DNA of 8,178 nucleotides from Nocardioides sp. GTDB lineage: Bacteria; Actinomycetota; Actinomycetes; Propionibacteriales; Nocardioidaceae. Below the pieces are notes generated by a model. The model worked only from the letters and a program-made list of their open reading frames with translations, ran no database searches and was not told the origin of the DNA. Numbering within the stretch: position 1 is the stretch's first letter; each line of letters begins with the position of its first letter. Positions 6,957 through 8,178 of this stretch are shown in pieces. The DNA is taken from NCBI GenBank assembly GCA_021731205.1, contig JAKFXV010000127.1, forward strand, positions 1-8,178, written 5' to 3'. A program made the position numbers and the translations under genes.

Positions 6957-8159
6957 ATGTCCGCCGCTGAGTCGTCCGGTGCGCTGCGCGCGCTGTTGAT
7001 CGGCAACTTCGTCATCGGCACGGGGGTGTTGTTGCCGGCCGGAATGCTCAACGAACTGTCGGTCGGCCTGGACGTCTCGGTTGCGACCGCCGGCTGGCTG
7101 ACCGTGATCGGCGGGCTGGTCGTGTGTTTCGGCGCCCCGTTGGGTGCGGCCATCACCAGCCGGGTCGACCGGCGGCTGCTGTTGTCGGGATGCCTGGCGT
7201 TGTACGCCGTGGGGCACGCGCTGTCCGCGCTGGCGCCGAACTTCGCGGCCTTGAGCGTCCTGCGTGGACTGACGATCGTCGGAGCGGCGCTGTTCACTCC
7301 CCAGGCCGCGGCCACCGCTGGGCTGCTGGTGTCTGCCGAACGCCGGGCCGCCGCGATCTCCTACATCTTCTTGGGCTGGTCGGCCGCCTCCGTGCTCGGC
7401 ATCCCGTTGGGCACGCTGATCGGAGCGAGCTTGGGCTGGCGCACGGCGTACGCCGTGGTGGCCGTCGTCGCGGGGGTGGCCCTGGCGCTGCTGTGGGTCG
7501 CTGTTCCCACCGGGCTCCGGGTTCAGCCGTTGTCGCTTGCCGCATGGCGCAGCGCCTTGTCGAGTCCCGCCATCTTGTTCGTCCTGGCCGTGTCACTGGT
7601 GGCGATGTCGGCACAGTTCACGTTCTTCAGTTACACCGCGCCCGTGCTGAAGAGTGCGCTCGACGCCTCCCCCGGAATGATCGCGGTCTTCTTCGCCCTG
7701 TTCGGCGTCACCGGGGTCGTCGGCAACATCTTGGCCACCCGGCTGGTCTCTCGATGGGGCGTGGACAAGCTCGTGCTGATGTCGATCGGCGCGCTGGTCG
7801 TCGGGGCAGTTGTGGTGAGCCTTAGCTTCGGAGCCTTCCTCGGGATGCTCGTCGGGCTCGTCGTCTGGGGCCTCGGCACCTTCTCCACGAATTCGTTGCA
7901 GCAGAGCCGGCTGGCGGGGATCGACCTGTCCCTCGCCTCGGCCTCGATCGCCCTCAACACCTCGGTGCTCTATCTCGGCCAAGCGGTCGGCGCAGGACTT
8001 GGTGGCCGGCTGATCGCCGACGGGGTGACCGCGTCGCTCACCTGGGCAACCGCCGGGCTGTTGATCGCCAGCGCTGTGCTCTCGGTCGTGGCTACTCGGA
8101 TGTCGCATCGAGGTCAGCCGATCGATGAGGGCACGGAAGTTGACCCGCTGAGGGGCTAG
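6957..8159 (+). CDS. MFS transporter, AraJ/drug-efflux type (DHA1-like)
   Basis: A 400-aa inner-membrane protein, normal length for a 12-helix major facilitator. Hydrophobic segments lie at about residues 11-30, 44-64, 73-92, 98-122, 132-154, 162-183, 204-226, 240-262, 271-289, 291-312, 326-350 and 361-380, with a central loop at about 184-203. The motif A region between helices 2 and 3 reads GAPLGAAITSRVDRR (59-73), with Thr in place of the usual Asp, as I recall for the AraJ/chloramphenicol-efflux branch. In helix 5, SVLGIPLGTLIG (145-156) resembles the antiporter motif C of that branch. A proton-driven exporter of small molecules is the likely role; the substrate cannot be read from sequence. 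It starts 30 bases after the hydrolase stop. It could be read through from the upstream operon or from its own promoter at 6945-6950. It ends at TAG 8157-8159, and no terminator is visible in the 19 bases that remain. Confidence 0.9.
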   Translation: MSAAESSGALRALLIGNFVIGTGVLLPAGMLNELSVGLDVSVATAGWLTVIGGLVVCFGAPLGAAITSRVDRRLLLSGCLALYAVGHALSALAPNFAALSVLRGLTIVGAALFTPQAAATAGLLVSAERRAAAISYIFLGWSAASVLGIPLGTLIGASLGWRTAYAVVAVVAGVALALLWVAVPTGLRVQPLSLAAWRSALSSPAILFVLAVSLVAMSAQFTFFSYTAPVLKSALDASPGMIAVFFALFGVTGVVGNILATRLVSRWGVDKLVLMSIGALVVGAVVVSLSFGAFLGMLVGLVVWGLGTFSTNSLQQSRLAGIDLSLASASIALNTSVLYLGQAVGAGLGGRLIADGVTASLTWATAGLLIASAVLSVVATRMSHRGQPIDEGTEVDPLRG

Positions 8160-8178
8160 CACCGGGGCTGCCATGAGG

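Noticed and set aside
8160..8178. ATG at 8172 as the start of a next gene
   Set aside because: Only two codons are visible and there is no Shine-Dalgarno sequence; it cannot be judged at the window edge.
1..8178. A novel defence, mobile or RNA-based system
   Set aside because: All coding capacity is taken up by recognisable housekeeping, hydrolase and transporter genes. I saw no tRNA-like fold, direct-repeat array, transposase or attachment-site repeat.

Overview
The window reads as an ordinary, well-packed stretch of a high-GC actinobacterial chromosome. The codon third positions are strongly G/C, GTG and TTG starts are used, every gene is on the + strand, and the order topA - tmk - holB - secreted alpha/beta hydrolase matches one I know from Streptomyces and relatives. 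My best guess is a member of the Propionibacteriales (Nocardioides or Propionibacteriaceae type), from recalled protein similarity only; no 16S or other marker is present.

Layout: (1) 1-549, the 3' end of a class I methyltransferase-type gene that commonly sits upstream of topA in actinobacteria; its reading frame is broken near 116-121. (2) 550-677, a short intergenic region with a strong hairpin at 564-587, a competing pairing that uses 592-599, and a possible topA promoter. (3) 678-3368, topA, DNA topoisomerase I without zinc fingers, ending in four short repeats and a Lys/Arg-rich tail. (4) 3428-4150, tmk, thymidylate kinase, with a TTG start supported by a strong Shine-Dalgarno sequence. 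(5) 4147-5325, the DNA polymerase III delta' subunit (holB), overlapping tmk by 4 bases. (6) 5322-6926, a membrane-anchored or secreted TAP-type serine hydrolase, overlapping holB by 4 bases. (7) 6957-8159, an MFS exporter of the AraJ/drug-efflux type, possibly transcribed from its own leaderless promoter. No gap between genes exceeds 300 bases.

Together, topA, tmk and holB supply supercoil relaxation, dTTP synthesis and clamp loading for DNA replication. The hydrolase is translationally linked to holB without an obvious shared function. The MFS gene looks like a separate unit. I found no RNA gene, insertion sequence, CRISPR array, phage gene or defence system, and no evidence for an undescribed multi-gene system. 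The points most worth a second look are the frameshift in the methyltransferase, the mutually exclusive hairpins before topA, the tmk start and its Phe66 substitution, and the leaderless promoter candidate before the MFS gene.
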